Source of the DNA: an uncultured Clostridia bacterium
GTDB lineage: Bacteria > Bacillota > Clostridia > UBA1381
DNA length: 36,163 bases
Direction of reading: 5' to 3'
Assembly (NCBI GenBank): GCA_910579415.1
Contig: CAJTUY010000013.1
Span: 11,415-47,577, forward strand
The notes under the pieces: generated by a model
Database searches by the model: none
Seen by the model: the letters and a program-made list of their open reading frames with translations, nothing else
Told to the model about the DNA's origin: nothing
Shown: positions 8,422 to 16,887 of the stretch, one piece after another
Position numbering within the stretch: position 1 is the stretch's first letter
How the letters are laid out: each line of letters opens with the position of its first letter
Program-made: the position numbers and the translations under genes

Positions 8422-10748
8422 TATTCCTCATATACAGCGCAAAACGACTCATTAAAGTCTTTGACCGCGTTTTTAGCCATAACCGCCCAGTCAAGAGCGT
8501 CACCACCTGTATCATTGCGCTTTAAAATATATATTCCCGATTTTAAAATAATATTTGCTCCTTTATATATTTTATTCTGAGCATTGCAGAAATCTTTATT
8601 TACCCTGTCAACCGCCTCCATGAATGAACGGTCGCCTTTAGGCGTTCTCTTTGCTGATATAAATATATCTGTGGAGTCAATATGAGTGGCTATACTGTGT
8701 TCAGGGTCATCGTTTCTCTGTATACTGTTTGCAAAACTTATAAGCATGTTATCGCCTGCTTCCAGTCCAAATTTCCTGTTAAATTTAATGAACTGATGAA
8801 AATCAGTATGGATAATCGCTACTTCTTCATCATTTTCTGCGGCAATTTTACGAAGTCTTCCCAGTTGTTCATAAAACTTCGGCATACTATAAAGACCCGT
8901 TTTCCTTTCAAAGTCAACCATCTCCCTATAACGCCGCTCATTATCCGTTTCCCTGTCCGCCTGAGAAACATACATGCTCATCAGCTTGGTTGCCGCGTTA
9001 AGCTCAAGCGCTTCATCATCTTTCCATTTATCGTTCTTGTCAAATCTTGTACATACAAACATATAAAAAGTATCATTTGCAGTTATATTAGCAATATAAA
9101 CAACCGAATACTTCATATTTTTTTCAAATTCACGCTGAAATTTGGGAGAAAATCCCGCTGTGCTTTCCGGAGTGATTACAAATATGGGGTTTTTTTCAAA
9201 GCTCTCCCGAAACCGCATTATATCAGAATGAACATAATATCCGCTGCGTCCTGCATTATTTCTGAAATCGCTTTCAGAACACCACTCATATTTAATGGTT
9301 ACAAGGTCTTCCGTACAGTTCACCTGCATTATCTGAAACCAGTTTATACTGAATTTCTCAGCTATATAACGTATTATTTTATACATAGCGGCATCACTTG
9401 TCTTTTCACCTGCCGACAATTCTATAAATACCTTCGTTAAGTCACGCGATTTCAACAGTTCCTCGTCAGCAGAATTATCCTCTGTTTCATAGTCAATTGC
9501 ATGACCGCCCATATCGCCGCCCATAGTATTTTCGTCATATGTCCGCCACTGCGCTTTACCGTTTCGCTTTACACTGTAAAGCGCCTTATCGGCCTTTTCA
9601 AACATATCCTTGTACTTCGGAGCAATATCAAACATATCGCTCATCGCAATACCTATGCTGCATGTAATGCAGCTGTCACCGGCAACGCGCAGGGATGCAA
9701 TGTTATGCAATATTTTATCTGCCGTATCTATAATCTCATTCCTCTTCATATCCTCAAGAAATACAAAGAATTCATCACCGCCGTAACGTCCTACAATTCC
9801 GCAATGCTCGGCAAGCTCTCTCAGTTTCTCCGCAACCATTGCAATTACCGCGTCACCGTATAAATGTCCGTATGTATCGTTTATATTTTTAAAATCATCT
9901 ATATCCAGAACCAAAAGCGCGGACTTATTCTTGCCTGTTTGTTTAGACAAATACTCGTTTATTTTTGATACTGCCGCATTTCTGTTGTAAATTTTAAGCT
10001 CTGAATCTATTTCCAGCTTTTGCTGAAGTTCTTTTTCGTGCGTCTTTTCCTTATCAATATCATTTATTATGCCAAACATACGCACAGGATTACCTTCACC
10101 GTCAAACTCAAACTGACGGTCAATCCTATACCACTTCCAGTCATTATCATTTTTAAGCTTCATTCTAAGGGCAAGAGTTTTTTCAGCCGGATTGCATATT
10201 CTTTTAAAAAACGACTCGCGGTCATTTGGATGCAGATTTTCCACCGTAAGACGGTCCTCGCCGCCTGCCATACTCATCACATCAAAACCGCTGCCGTTTT
10301 TCGACGGGATATAAAGCTTTGCATTACGCGCCAGACCGTCACTCTCAAACACAATATTATTCGTCCTGCACAAAGCTTCTTCAAACCGCCTCTTTTCCTC
10401 CTGCGTTTCATTAAGCTTAGTATAACATTCCGTAATATCTGAAATAACGCCCAAAAAGTTGTTTTCGTTAAAAAACGTTATCAAAATTGACGCGCATTTA
10501 CTTTCACCGTTTACAAAAAAATTGTATTCTCTTCTCAGCAGCTCGCTTATGCCCATCTTATTAACATCAGTCTTTAATAATATTTTGTCATTTTCGTATA
10601 TATTAAGCAGATTTTTATTTCCGTCTGAAAAGTTGTCATAATAATATTTATTTGCATACAAAAGCTCTATGTCTTTATCTGTACTAAAAACGATTATACC
10701 GCACGGCAGCGTTTCATATGCTTCGTATAAACATTTATCTGAACTCAT
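8421..10748 (-). CDS. Multi-sensor diguanylate cyclase (PAS-PAS-GGDEF-GAF-degenerate GGDEF)
   Basis: Makes the second messenger cyclic di-GMP from GTP. The protein has 775 residues from the ATG at 10748, chosen because AAGGAAAAGG lies just upstream; an in-frame codon at 10790 has no such site. Domains in order: PAS-like (about 10-110), a second PAS (about 130-235), a GGDEF domain (245-405) with intact GGDEF at 323-327 and the LDIDDFKNINDTYGH signature, a GAF-like region (about 435-600), and a second GGDEF fold (about 605-775) whose active-site loop reads HIDSTDIF and so lacks the catalytic motif. No RxxD inhibitory site is seen just before the GGDEF motif, and no EAL domain is present. No transmembrane segment is visible, so it is a cytoplasmic sensor with unknown input. 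It is a single-gene transcript with its own promoter. Confidence 0.88.
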   Translation of the reverse strand: MSSDKCLYEAYETLPCGIIVFSTDKDIELLYANKYYYDNFSDGNKNLLNIYENDKILLKTDVNKMGISELLRREYNFFVNGESKCASILITFFNENNFLGVISDITECYTKLNETQEEKRRFEEALCRTNNIVFESDGLARNAKLYIPSKNGSGFDVMSMAGGEDRLTVENLHPNDRESFFKRICNPAEKTLALRMKLKNDNDWKWYRIDRQFEFDGEGNPVRMFGIINDIDKEKTHEKELQQKLEIDSELKIYNRNAAVSKINEYLSKQTGKNKSALLVLDIDDFKNINDTYGHLYGDAVIAMVAEKLRELAEHCGIVGRYGGDEFFVFLEDMKRNEIIDTADKILHNIASLRVAGDSCITCSIGIAMSDMFDIAPKYKDMFEKADKALYSVKRNGKAQWRTYDENTMGGDMGGHAIDYETEDNSADEELLKSRDLTKVFIELSAGEKTSDAAMYKIIRYIAEKFSINWFQIMQVNCTEDLVTIKYEWCSESDFRNNAGRSGYYVHSDIMRFRESFEKNPIFVITPESTAGFSPKFQREFEKNMKYSVVYIANITANDTFYMFVCTRFDKNDKWKDDEALELNAATKLMSMYVSQADRETDNERRYREMVDFERKTGLYSMPKFYEQLGRLRKIAAENDEEVAIIHTDFHQFIKFNRKFGLEAGDNMLISFANSIQRNDDPEHSIATHIDSTDIFISAKRTPKGDRSFMEAVDRVNKDFCNAQNKIYKGANIILKSGIYILKRNDTGGDALDWAVMAKNAVKDFNESFCAVYEE

Positions 10749-10780
10749 ATCCTTTTCCTTCTTTCGGATTACTTTAATAT

Positions 10781-10809
10781 ATTTTATCACAAAATATTCA
10801 TTAAGTAAA
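10781..10809 (-). promoter_or_regulatory. Sigma-A promoter of the diguanylate cyclase gene
   Basis: On the minus strand: TTTACT (10804-10809), 17-base spacer, TAAAAT (10781-10786). It falls in the short AT-rich gap after the dcw terminator. Confidence 0.6.
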
Positions 10810-10818
10810 TATTAAAAC

Positions 10819-10850
10819 AAAAAAAACTGCCGTTTTTTATGCGGCAGTTT
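10819..10850 (-). terminator. Intrinsic terminator at the end of the dcw operon
   Basis: On the minus strand AAACTGCCG and CGGCAGTTT pair around a 9-base loop, followed by a run of eight T. It begins 5 bases after the hisS stop. Confidence 0.9.
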
Positions 10851-10854
10851 ATAA

Positions 10855-12075
10855 TTATTCACTTTTCAGCTCGCGTATTTCCTCACCAAGAAAACAAAAG
10901 CCATAATAACCCTTAGCCTGAATTTTATCAAGATATTTTGAAAGTTTTTTCGGTTTTTCATAAATTACAACATCATATTCAGAGCGTAACTTTTCTGCCT
11001 CGCGAATAGCCTTTACAGTATCTTCTTTATCATACAAAAGCGCAACTTTTCTTTTTGTATCAGGAATCTTATAACCCGCTTCCGAAAGAAGTGCAAAAAT
11101 ACGTTCAAAACCGATGGAAAATCCTACCGCCGGAATATTTTCACCCGTGAATTTTCCTATAAGATTATCGTATCTTCCGCCGCCTGCAATTGAACCGCGA
11201 AAATTCTTACTTACAATTTCAAACACAATGCCCGTATAATAGCCTTGTCCCCGTACAAGCGATATGTCAAATTCAATACCATACTTACCCTGTGCCAATT
11301 CACGTGTTGCCTGTATCACAGTATTAAGCTTGTCCGTATGCTCGCCGCACAGCTCTTTTACTGTTTCAAGAGTAAGCGGCTTTGCTATAATTTCACCCAA
11401 ACGCTCAATTGCTTTTTTATCAAAGCCTTTGCCGATAAGCTCCTCCTTAACTCCGTCAACTCCGATTTTGTCAAGCTTATCAAACGTAATGCAGACGCTT
11501 GACAGCTGCTCCTCCTTAAAACCAGCATTCATAAGCAGCACGTTTAAAATGCGTCTGTCGTTAATTTTTACTGTAAAATCATCTATGCCCAGTGAAAGCA
11601 ACGCTTTTGCCGTTGTGTGGATAAGCTCAATTTCACAGCTTTCGGACGATGAACCGATTATATCAATATCGCACTGTACAAACTCACGAAGCCTTCCTTT
11701 CTGCGGTCTTTCCGCGCGGTAAACTTTATCAATCTGTATACACTTCGCAGGCAAAACAAGCTGCTCACGGTTATTGGCATAATACCTTGACAGTGGCAGC
11801 GTAAGGTCATATCTAAGACCCATGTCGCACAGTTCACCGCCCGACTGCAATGCTTTCTGAAGCTTATCTCCGCGCTTCAACAGCTTAAAAATCAAATTCA
11901 GATTATCTCCGCCGTCGCTTTTATCCAGATTTTCAATATCCTCAATTGCAGGAGTCATTATACGTTCAAATCCTGCATACGTATACGTATTTAAAATCTG
12001 TGTCTGAAGGTAATCGCGAAGTCTTGCCTCCTCAGGCAGATAATCGTTTGTACCCTTTACTGTTGTAATTTTCAT
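10855..12075 (-). CDS. hisS: Histidyl-tRNA synthetase
   Basis: A 406-residue class II aminoacyl-tRNA synthetase charging tRNA-His. The core shows RYDLTLPL (88-95), motif 2 YRAERPQKGR with REFVQCDID (119-138), the histidine-binding segment VRGQGYYTG (274-282), GGGRYDNLIG (298-307) and motif 3 GFSIGFER (318-325), then a short C-terminal anticodon-binding-like domain from about 340. The RGQGYYTG form replaces the RGLDYY of the E. coli enzyme and belongs to a divergent HisS subgroup common in Clostridia and Bacteroidetes. A HisZ regulatory subunit is less likely because motif 2 and the active-site Arg are complete and no hisG is nearby. It overlaps the murG stop by 4 bases (ATGA) with GAAGGAGAGG upstream, so it is translated with the dcw operon as its last gene. 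Confidence 0.85.
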   Translation of the reverse strand: MKITTVKGTNDYLPEEARLRDYLQTQILNTYTYAGFERIMTPAIEDIENLDKSDGGDNLNLIFKLLKRGDKLQKALQSGGELCDMGLRYDLTLPLSRYYANNREQLVLPAKCIQIDKVYRAERPQKGRLREFVQCDIDIIGSSSESCEIELIHTTAKALLSLGIDDFTVKINDRRILNVLLMNAGFKEEQLSSVCITFDKLDKIGVDGVKEELIGKGFDKKAIERLGEIIAKPLTLETVKELCGEHTDKLNTVIQATRELAQGKYGIEFDISLVRGQGYYTGIVFEIVSKNFRGSIAGGGRYDNLIGKFTGENIPAVGFSIGFERIFALLSEAGYKIPDTKRKVALLYDKEDTVKAIREAEKLRSEYDVVIYEKPKKLSKYLDKIQAKGYYGFCFLGEEIRELKSE

Positions 12076-13181
12076 TTGTCCTCTCCTTCTGACATTTTTT
12101 TCATAAGCTCATATATTTTTTCAAGCGCGTCTGTTCTCGCAAGCTGTTCGAGATTTTTCGACATAGCTGACAGCGCGTCTTTATCCAGTGCCGATTTCAT
12201 TATTTTTTCATATAGAGTATCAGCATTCAGTTCGCTTTCCAATATGACTGCCGCAGCGCCGCGCCTCTCAAATTCACGCGCATTTTGTTCCTGATGATTG
12301 CGTACAACATTAGGTGACGGTATAAGTATTGAAGGCTTACCGAGTGCCGCAATTTCACTTACGGTAATTGCTCCCGCACGCGATACCACCAAATCTGCTG
12401 CTGCCATGCAGTCCGCCATATTATCTATATACGGCACTACTTTTACATCGTCCGTAAGCACTATGTTTTTTTCGGATATTTTTTTCATAGCCTCGTCATA
12501 GTTTCTGTCACCCGTACCGAAAATAACCGAGATTTGACCCTCGTCAGCAATACGCGGCAGAATATCTACAACCGTATTATTTATCTTATCCGCGCCCAGA
12601 CTTCCGCCGAAAATAAGTACAAACGGCTTTTTTATCTCAAGCTTTGCGCGTGATTTTTCATAATCCGCATCAAGAATTGCCTGACGTATCGGATTGCCCG
12701 TAACAACACATTTTTCTTTGTGCTTCATATGATTTATCGTTTCCCCGAAGCTTAAAGCAAGGTAATTGACATATTTCTCTGCACCGCGTACGGTAAGACC
12801 CGGATAAACATTCTGCTCATGTATCAGCGACGGAATACCCATTTTTTTTGCTGCCATAGCAACGGGACCGCTGACATAACCGCCTGTACATACAATGCAG
12901 TCCGGCTTAAAGCTCTTTATAATTTTTTTACAGTCATTGCGTGACTTTATAAGCTTTCTTATTACCGAAACATTTTTTAAAAGGTGTTTTCTGTCAAAGC
13001 CTGCAATATCTATAAATTTCAGACTGTATCCTGCTTTCGGCACAAGCTTGGTTTCCATACCGTTCTTTGTTCCTATAAACAGCGCGGCAAAATCCTGTTC
13101 CTTAACCGCAGCATAATCGGCTATTGAAATTGCAGGATTGATATGTCCTGCCGTTCCGCCGCCTGCAAATAAAACTCTCAT
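12072..13181 (-). CDS. murG: MurG, lipid I to lipid II N-acetylglucosaminyltransferase
   Basis: Transfers GlcNAc from UDP-GlcNAc to lipid I on the inner face of the membrane, giving lipid II. The protein has 369 residues (normal length) with the glycine-rich loop GGGTAGHINPA at 7-17, the second GGSLGA-type loop near 190 (FGGSLGADKIN), IHEQNVYPG, and the UDP-GlcNAc-binding region around SRAGAITVSEIAALG and NHQEQNA. A GGAGGAAGGA site precedes the ATG. It is 35 bases downstream of ftsW in the dcw operon. In many Firmicutes murG is followed by murC or murB and ftsQ; here hisS follows directly. Confidence 0.95.
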   Translation of the reverse strand: MRVLFAGGGTAGHINPAISIADYAAVKEQDFAALFIGTKNGMETKLVPKAGYSLKFIDIAGFDRKHLLKNVSVIRKLIKSRNDCKKIIKSFKPDCIVCTGGYVSGPVAMAAKKMGIPSLIHEQNVYPGLTVRGAEKYVNYLALSFGETINHMKHKEKCVVTGNPIRQAILDADYEKSRAKLEIKKPFVLIFGGSLGADKINNTVVDILPRIADEGQISVIFGTGDRNYDEAMKKISEKNIVLTDDVKVVPYIDNMADCMAAADLVVSRAGAITVSEIAALGKPSILIPSPNVVRNHQEQNAREFERRGAAAVILESELNADTLYEKIMKSALDKDALSAMSKNLEQLARTDALEKIYELMKKMSEGEDK

Positions 13182-13216
13182 AAATGTATCCTTCCTCCAT
13201 AAAAAGCTATATATGC

Positions 13217-14398
13217 TTAATCCTTAACCGAATATCTTGATATATTCAAAAGCACACCCATTTCCAGTAAAAGCGTAAGTATAGCCGTTCCGCCATAGCT
13301 GAAGAACGGCAGAGCCACACCCGTATTAGGTACGCTTGAAGTAGCAACCGCTATATTCAATATTGTCTGAATTGCAAGCTGTGCGGCAATTCCTATCGCC
13401 ACAAGCGAACTGTATGTATCCGACGCATTCATCGCTATTCGTATCGCTCTCAGTATAAGCGCCGCGAAAAGCAGTATGACCACCGCCGCACCGACCAGTC
13501 CCAGTTCCTCGCATACAATCGCGAATATAAAATCATTATAAGGTTCGGGCAGATATGAATACTTTTGTACGCTCTGTCCCAATCCCAGTCCAAATACGCC
13601 GCCCGAACCTATTGCGTAAAGTCCCTGTGCAACCTGATAGCTTTCATCGCGTATATCCTTAAACGGGTCAATAAAACTTGTTACTCGCGCCCATCTTACA
13701 GGGCTTAAAGCATGTACTCCGATAATCAGTACCGGTACGAGTATAAGCGCGCCGACAAGTACCGGCTTAATAGGCGTTCCGCCTGCTATCATTACCGCTA
13801 CTCCGATACCGGCAATAACAATTGCGCCGCTCAGGTGCGTTTCCATAAGCATAAGACCTACGACAACAAGCAGGACGCCTATGTACGGAAGATTACCTTT
13901 AATCTGCTTTAAATCATATTTGCCGCTGTCAATCAGTCTTGCAAAATACATCGCAATAACAGGCTTCATAAATTCCGAAGGCTGTATTTCAATAACCGGA
14001 GTATTAAGCCATCGCTTTGAACCGTTATGCGATGCGCCGATACCCGGTATAAGCACAAGCACAAGCAGTATCGTACATATGAGCATAAGCTTGGGCGCAA
14101 GCGCTTTATATGTATTATAGTTTATTTTAGATACAAAGTACATGCCGACAAGTCCTACTGCCGCACATGCAAATTGCTTCAAAAAGAAATAATACGAATT
14201 TCCGTATATTCTGTTTGCAGCAGGCGCGGAAGCTGACAAAAGCATTACCAGTCCTGCGGCAAGAAGCAAAATAACTATAAATAAAAAGGTGTAGTCAATA
14301 TCGCCCGCTCTTTTAGCCCGTATAGGCTTGGTTGCATTGGAGCGTGATGAAGTTTTATTCTGTTGTACTGCTCTTTTAGGATAAGCAACTCCTGCCAT
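13217..14398 (-). CDS. ftsW: FtsW/SpoVE-type SEDS peptidoglycan polymerase
   Basis: A 393-residue membrane protein of the SEDS family (shape, elongation, division, sporulation), which polymerises lipid II into glycan strands with a partner class B PBP. A charged cytoplasmic N-terminus (1-45) precedes about ten hydrophobic segments. Typical stretches are GAKRWLN-like NGSKRWLNTPVIEIQPSE, the DPFKD loop with YQVAQGLYAIGSGG, and the end PFFSYGGTAILTLLLEMGVL. The partner is probably the SpoVD/FtsI-like protein encoded upstream. Whether it serves vegetative division (FtsW) or the spore cortex (SpoVE) cannot be separated by sequence; location in the only dcw block seen favours a division role. RBS GGAAGGAG is 6-8 bases from the ATG. 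Confidence 0.92.
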   Translation of the reverse strand: MAGVAYPKRAVQQNKTSSRSNATKPIRAKRAGDIDYTFLFIVILLLAAGLVMLLSASAPAANRIYGNSYYFFLKQFACAAVGLVGMYFVSKINYNTYKALAPKLMLICTILLVLVLIPGIGASHNGSKRWLNTPVIEIQPSEFMKPVIAMYFARLIDSGKYDLKQIKGNLPYIGVLLVVVGLMLMETHLSGAIVIAGIGVAVMIAGGTPIKPVLVGALILVPVLIIGVHALSPVRWARVTSFIDPFKDIRDESYQVAQGLYAIGSGGVFGLGLGQSVQKYSYLPEPYNDFIFAIVCEELGLVGAAVVILLFAALILRAIRIAMNASDTYSSLVAIGIAAQLAIQTILNIAVATSSVPNTGVALPFFSYGGTAILTLLLEMGVLLNISRYSVKD

Positions 14399-14416
14399 AT
14401 ATGTAACTCCTTCCGG

Positions 14417-15442
14417 TTAGATTGCAATGTATGCTATACAGCACAAAATCACAGTTACAAGCGTGAATACTGCAACAATTTTCGTTTCCTTCCAGCCCGA
14501 CATTTCAAAATGATGATGAAGCGGTGTCATTTTAAATACGCGTCTGCCTTCACCGTATTTTTTCTTCGTATATTTAAAGTACGATGTCTGTATAATCACC
14601 GACAGTGTTTCCATAAAGTATACAAAGCCTACAAGTATAAGGAATATCAGCATTTTCAAATCTATTGCCGTAAGCGCGACAGCTGCACCGAGAAACAGTG
14701 AGCCTGTATCTCCCATAAATACTCTGGCAGGATACTTATTATAAATCAGAAAACCGATAAGACCGCCGAAAACCGACGTGGAAAATACGGTTACTCCATA
14801 CTCATTAAACGCTATATAGGACGCCAGCGCAAAGAACAGCGCCACAACAGCTGTTACGCTTGATGCCAGTCCGTCAAGACCATCTGTAAGATTTACCGCA
14901 TTTACAACACCTACAACCACAAACATAACAAACGGAATATACAGCCACACTGGCATTACCCATTCAATATCGGTAAACGGCACTTTAATCGCCGTATTAA
15001 GCTCACCCATAGTATAAATTATTACAACATAAATTGCCGCCAGCACAACCTGCATAATAAACTTCTGCGCCGCTGTCAGTCCGAGATTACGTTTTTTTAC
15101 TACCTTTATATAATCATCGGCAAAGCCGATAAGACCGAATCCGAGCGATACTGCAAAAAGCAGTATACACCTCGCATATTTAACATCCAGATTTCCTCCG
15201 AGCGCAAATATTATACCTGTAACAGTTATTGCTATACCTATGCCTATAATAAACATTATTCCGCCCATAGTAGGTGTTCCCGATTTTTTCTGATGCCATT
15301 TCGGTCCCTCTTCACGGATTTCCTGTCCGAATTTTAACCGTCTTAAAAGCGGTATGAATACCGGTCCCAATACTGCTGTTATTATAAGCGATACTATAAA
15401 TGCAAGCATTGATAATTTCAAAAGCTCCTTTAAAATCTCCAT
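14417..15442 (-). CDS. mraY: MraY, phospho-N-acetylmuramoyl-pentapeptide transferase
   Basis: Integral membrane enzyme joining UDP-MurNAc-pentapeptide to undecaprenyl phosphate to form lipid I. The 341-residue protein has about ten hydrophobic helices and all family motifs: PTMGGIMF (56-63), the Mg-binding DDYIKVVKKRNLGL, NAVNLTDGLDGLA, FMGDTGSLFLGA, and the histidine triad PLHHHFE near residue 310. It lies between the damaged murF and ftsW. murD, usually found between mraY and ftsW, is not there: the gap is only 18 bases. The RBS AGGAAAAGG is visible before the ATG. Confidence 0.95.
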   Translation of the reverse strand: MEILKELLKLSMLAFIVSLIITAVLGPVFIPLLRRLKFGQEIREEGPKWHQKKSGTPTMGGIMFIIGIGIAITVTGIIFALGGNLDVKYARCILLFAVSLGFGLIGFADDYIKVVKKRNLGLTAAQKFIMQVVLAAIYVVIIYTMGELNTAIKVPFTDIEWVMPVWLYIPFVMFVVVGVVNAVNLTDGLDGLASSVTAVVALFFALASYIAFNEYGVTVFSTSVFGGLIGFLIYNKYPARVFMGDTGSLFLGAAVALTAIDLKMLIFLILVGFVYFMETLSVIIQTSYFKYTKKKYGEGRRVFKMTPLHHHFEMSGWKETKIVAVFTLVTVILCCIAYIAI

Positions 15443-15463
15443 TGTACTATCCTTTTCCTCTCA

Positions 15464-16818
15464 TTAGTTGTTTTTTATTGCCCTATATACCTCGCTGAAA
15501 TTCATTCCATGCGATGCCTTTACAAGCACTGCATCACCCTTTTTCAGTTTATCCTTTATGTATTCACACACCCCAAGAGTTTTGTCAAACGCCTTTACGT
15601 CACTCATTCCGCCGTCCTGCGCTCCCTGCGCCAGATGCTTCATATTGCTTCCTGCCGTTACAAGAACGTCAATAATCTGCCCAGCTCATAATGAGCCTTT
15701 TCGGCATAATCGCCCATTTCAAGTATATCACCAAGCAGGGCGATTTTTCTATCGGCATTTTCGCTGCAAAGTACCTTTACAGCCGCCTTTACAGAGTCGG
15801 GCGACGCGTTATAACAGTCATTTATAATAGTTATGCCTTTATAGTCTTCAATGTCCAACCGCTGGGACGTAAGCTCAACATTTTCTATGCCCCGTACAAT
15901 ATCCGGCATCGGAATATTCATTTCAAGACCTGCGCATACAGCGGCAAGCGCATTATACACATTATGCTCTCCCGGCACATTCACACGCACTTCATATTCG
16001 CCGTCAGGAATTACAGCCGTGAATTTTATTCCATGCTGACCGTTCGGCATAATATTTTTTACCTTAACATCATTTTCAGGGTTTTCCATACCGTAATACA
16101 CTACCTTGTAATCACCAATCCCTTTAGTCTTCGACAGGAATTTATCATCACCGTTTACAATAAGCGTATTGTCTGCTCCAAATAGCTTTGTTATCTCCAT
16201 TTTTGCCCTGAAAATACCCTCCTGAGAGCCGAGATTTGCTATATGCGATTCTCCTATATTGGTTATAACGGCTATATCCGGTCTTCCTATCTCCGCAAGA
16301 TATTCAATTTCACCAAAATGGTTCATACCCATTTCTATTACAGCCGCTTCATGCTCTTTTTCAAGATTAAATATCGTATCGGGTACGCCAATATCATTAT
16401 TATAATTGTTCTGTGTTTTTAATGTTCTGTATTTCTGCGACAAAACAGATGCAACCATGTCTTTCGTGGTTGTTTTTCCTACGCTTCCGGTAACTGCCAC
16501 TGAAGGCACATTATGTATCTGCTTATAATATTTTGCAATATCGCCCAGCGCCTTACGCGTATCTAAAACCTGTACAATTGTTTTACCGATAAAAAGCTCG
16601 GTTTCCTTCTGCGTAAGCGCCGCAGCCGCGCCCATATCAAATGCCGCCTTTATAAACTCATGACCGTCAAATTTATCGCCTATAATCGGGATAAACAGCA
16701 TCCCCTCGCCTGCCTCGCGGGAATTTGTTATTACGTCTGTAACAACAGTATTTTCATCACCGCTTAAAAGTGTTCCTCCTGTGGCAGTCAGAATATCCTT
16801 AATAGTCATTTTCTGCAT
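15464..16818 (-). pseudogene. murF: murF with a frameshift near the 3' end
   Basis: MurF adds D-Ala-D-Ala to UDP-MurNAc-tripeptide. The open frame from 16818 gives 386 residues, with ATP-loop VTGSVGKTTTKD (about 108-119), the Mur ligase centre around EMGMNHFGEIEYL and NDCYNASPDS, and the C-terminal domain start EMGDYAEKAHYELGR, then stops at 15658. The rest of the C-terminal domain continues in another frame from about 15670 to the stop at 15464: DVLVTAGSNMKHL, a middle part, and KGDAVLVKASHGMNF, the conserved MurF end. Restoring one missing base near 15667 joins the frames; comparison with the usual family spacing suggests rather a 16-base loss (about five residues plus one base). Because MurF is essential, this is either a sequence or assembly error, a strain with another murF copy, or (least likely) a programmed frameshift. 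The rest of the gene shows no decay. Confidence 0.85.
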
Positions 16819-16851
16819 ATCGTAACATCAACTCCCTTTTGTCTTATGCCT

Positions 16852-16886
16852 AAAAGAAGGGCGGTTATTTTCCCCCGCCCTCTTTT
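16852..16886 (-). terminator. Hairpin between murE and murF, possible intra-operon attenuator
   Basis: On the minus strand AAAAGAGGGCGG pairs with CCGCCCTTCTTTT (one bulged base) around an AT-rich loop and ends in a short T-tract. It begins just after the murE stop. It may reduce read-through into murF or only protect the mRNA; the operon clearly continues beyond it. Confidence 0.5.
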
Positions 16887-16887
16887 G

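Noticed and set aside
8682..9440. 252-residue plus-strand open frame
   Set aside because: Lies wholly antisense to the diguanylate cyclase, has no RBS, and its composition looks like reverse-frame shadow.
10855..12075. HisZ regulatory subunit instead of HisS
   Set aside because: Motif 2, the histidine-binding segment and motif 3 are all intact, and no hisG or other his genes are near.
15658..15670. Programmed frameshift in murF
   Set aside because: No slippery heptamer or downstream pseudoknot is evident at the junction, and family spacing points to lost bases; kept only as a remote option.
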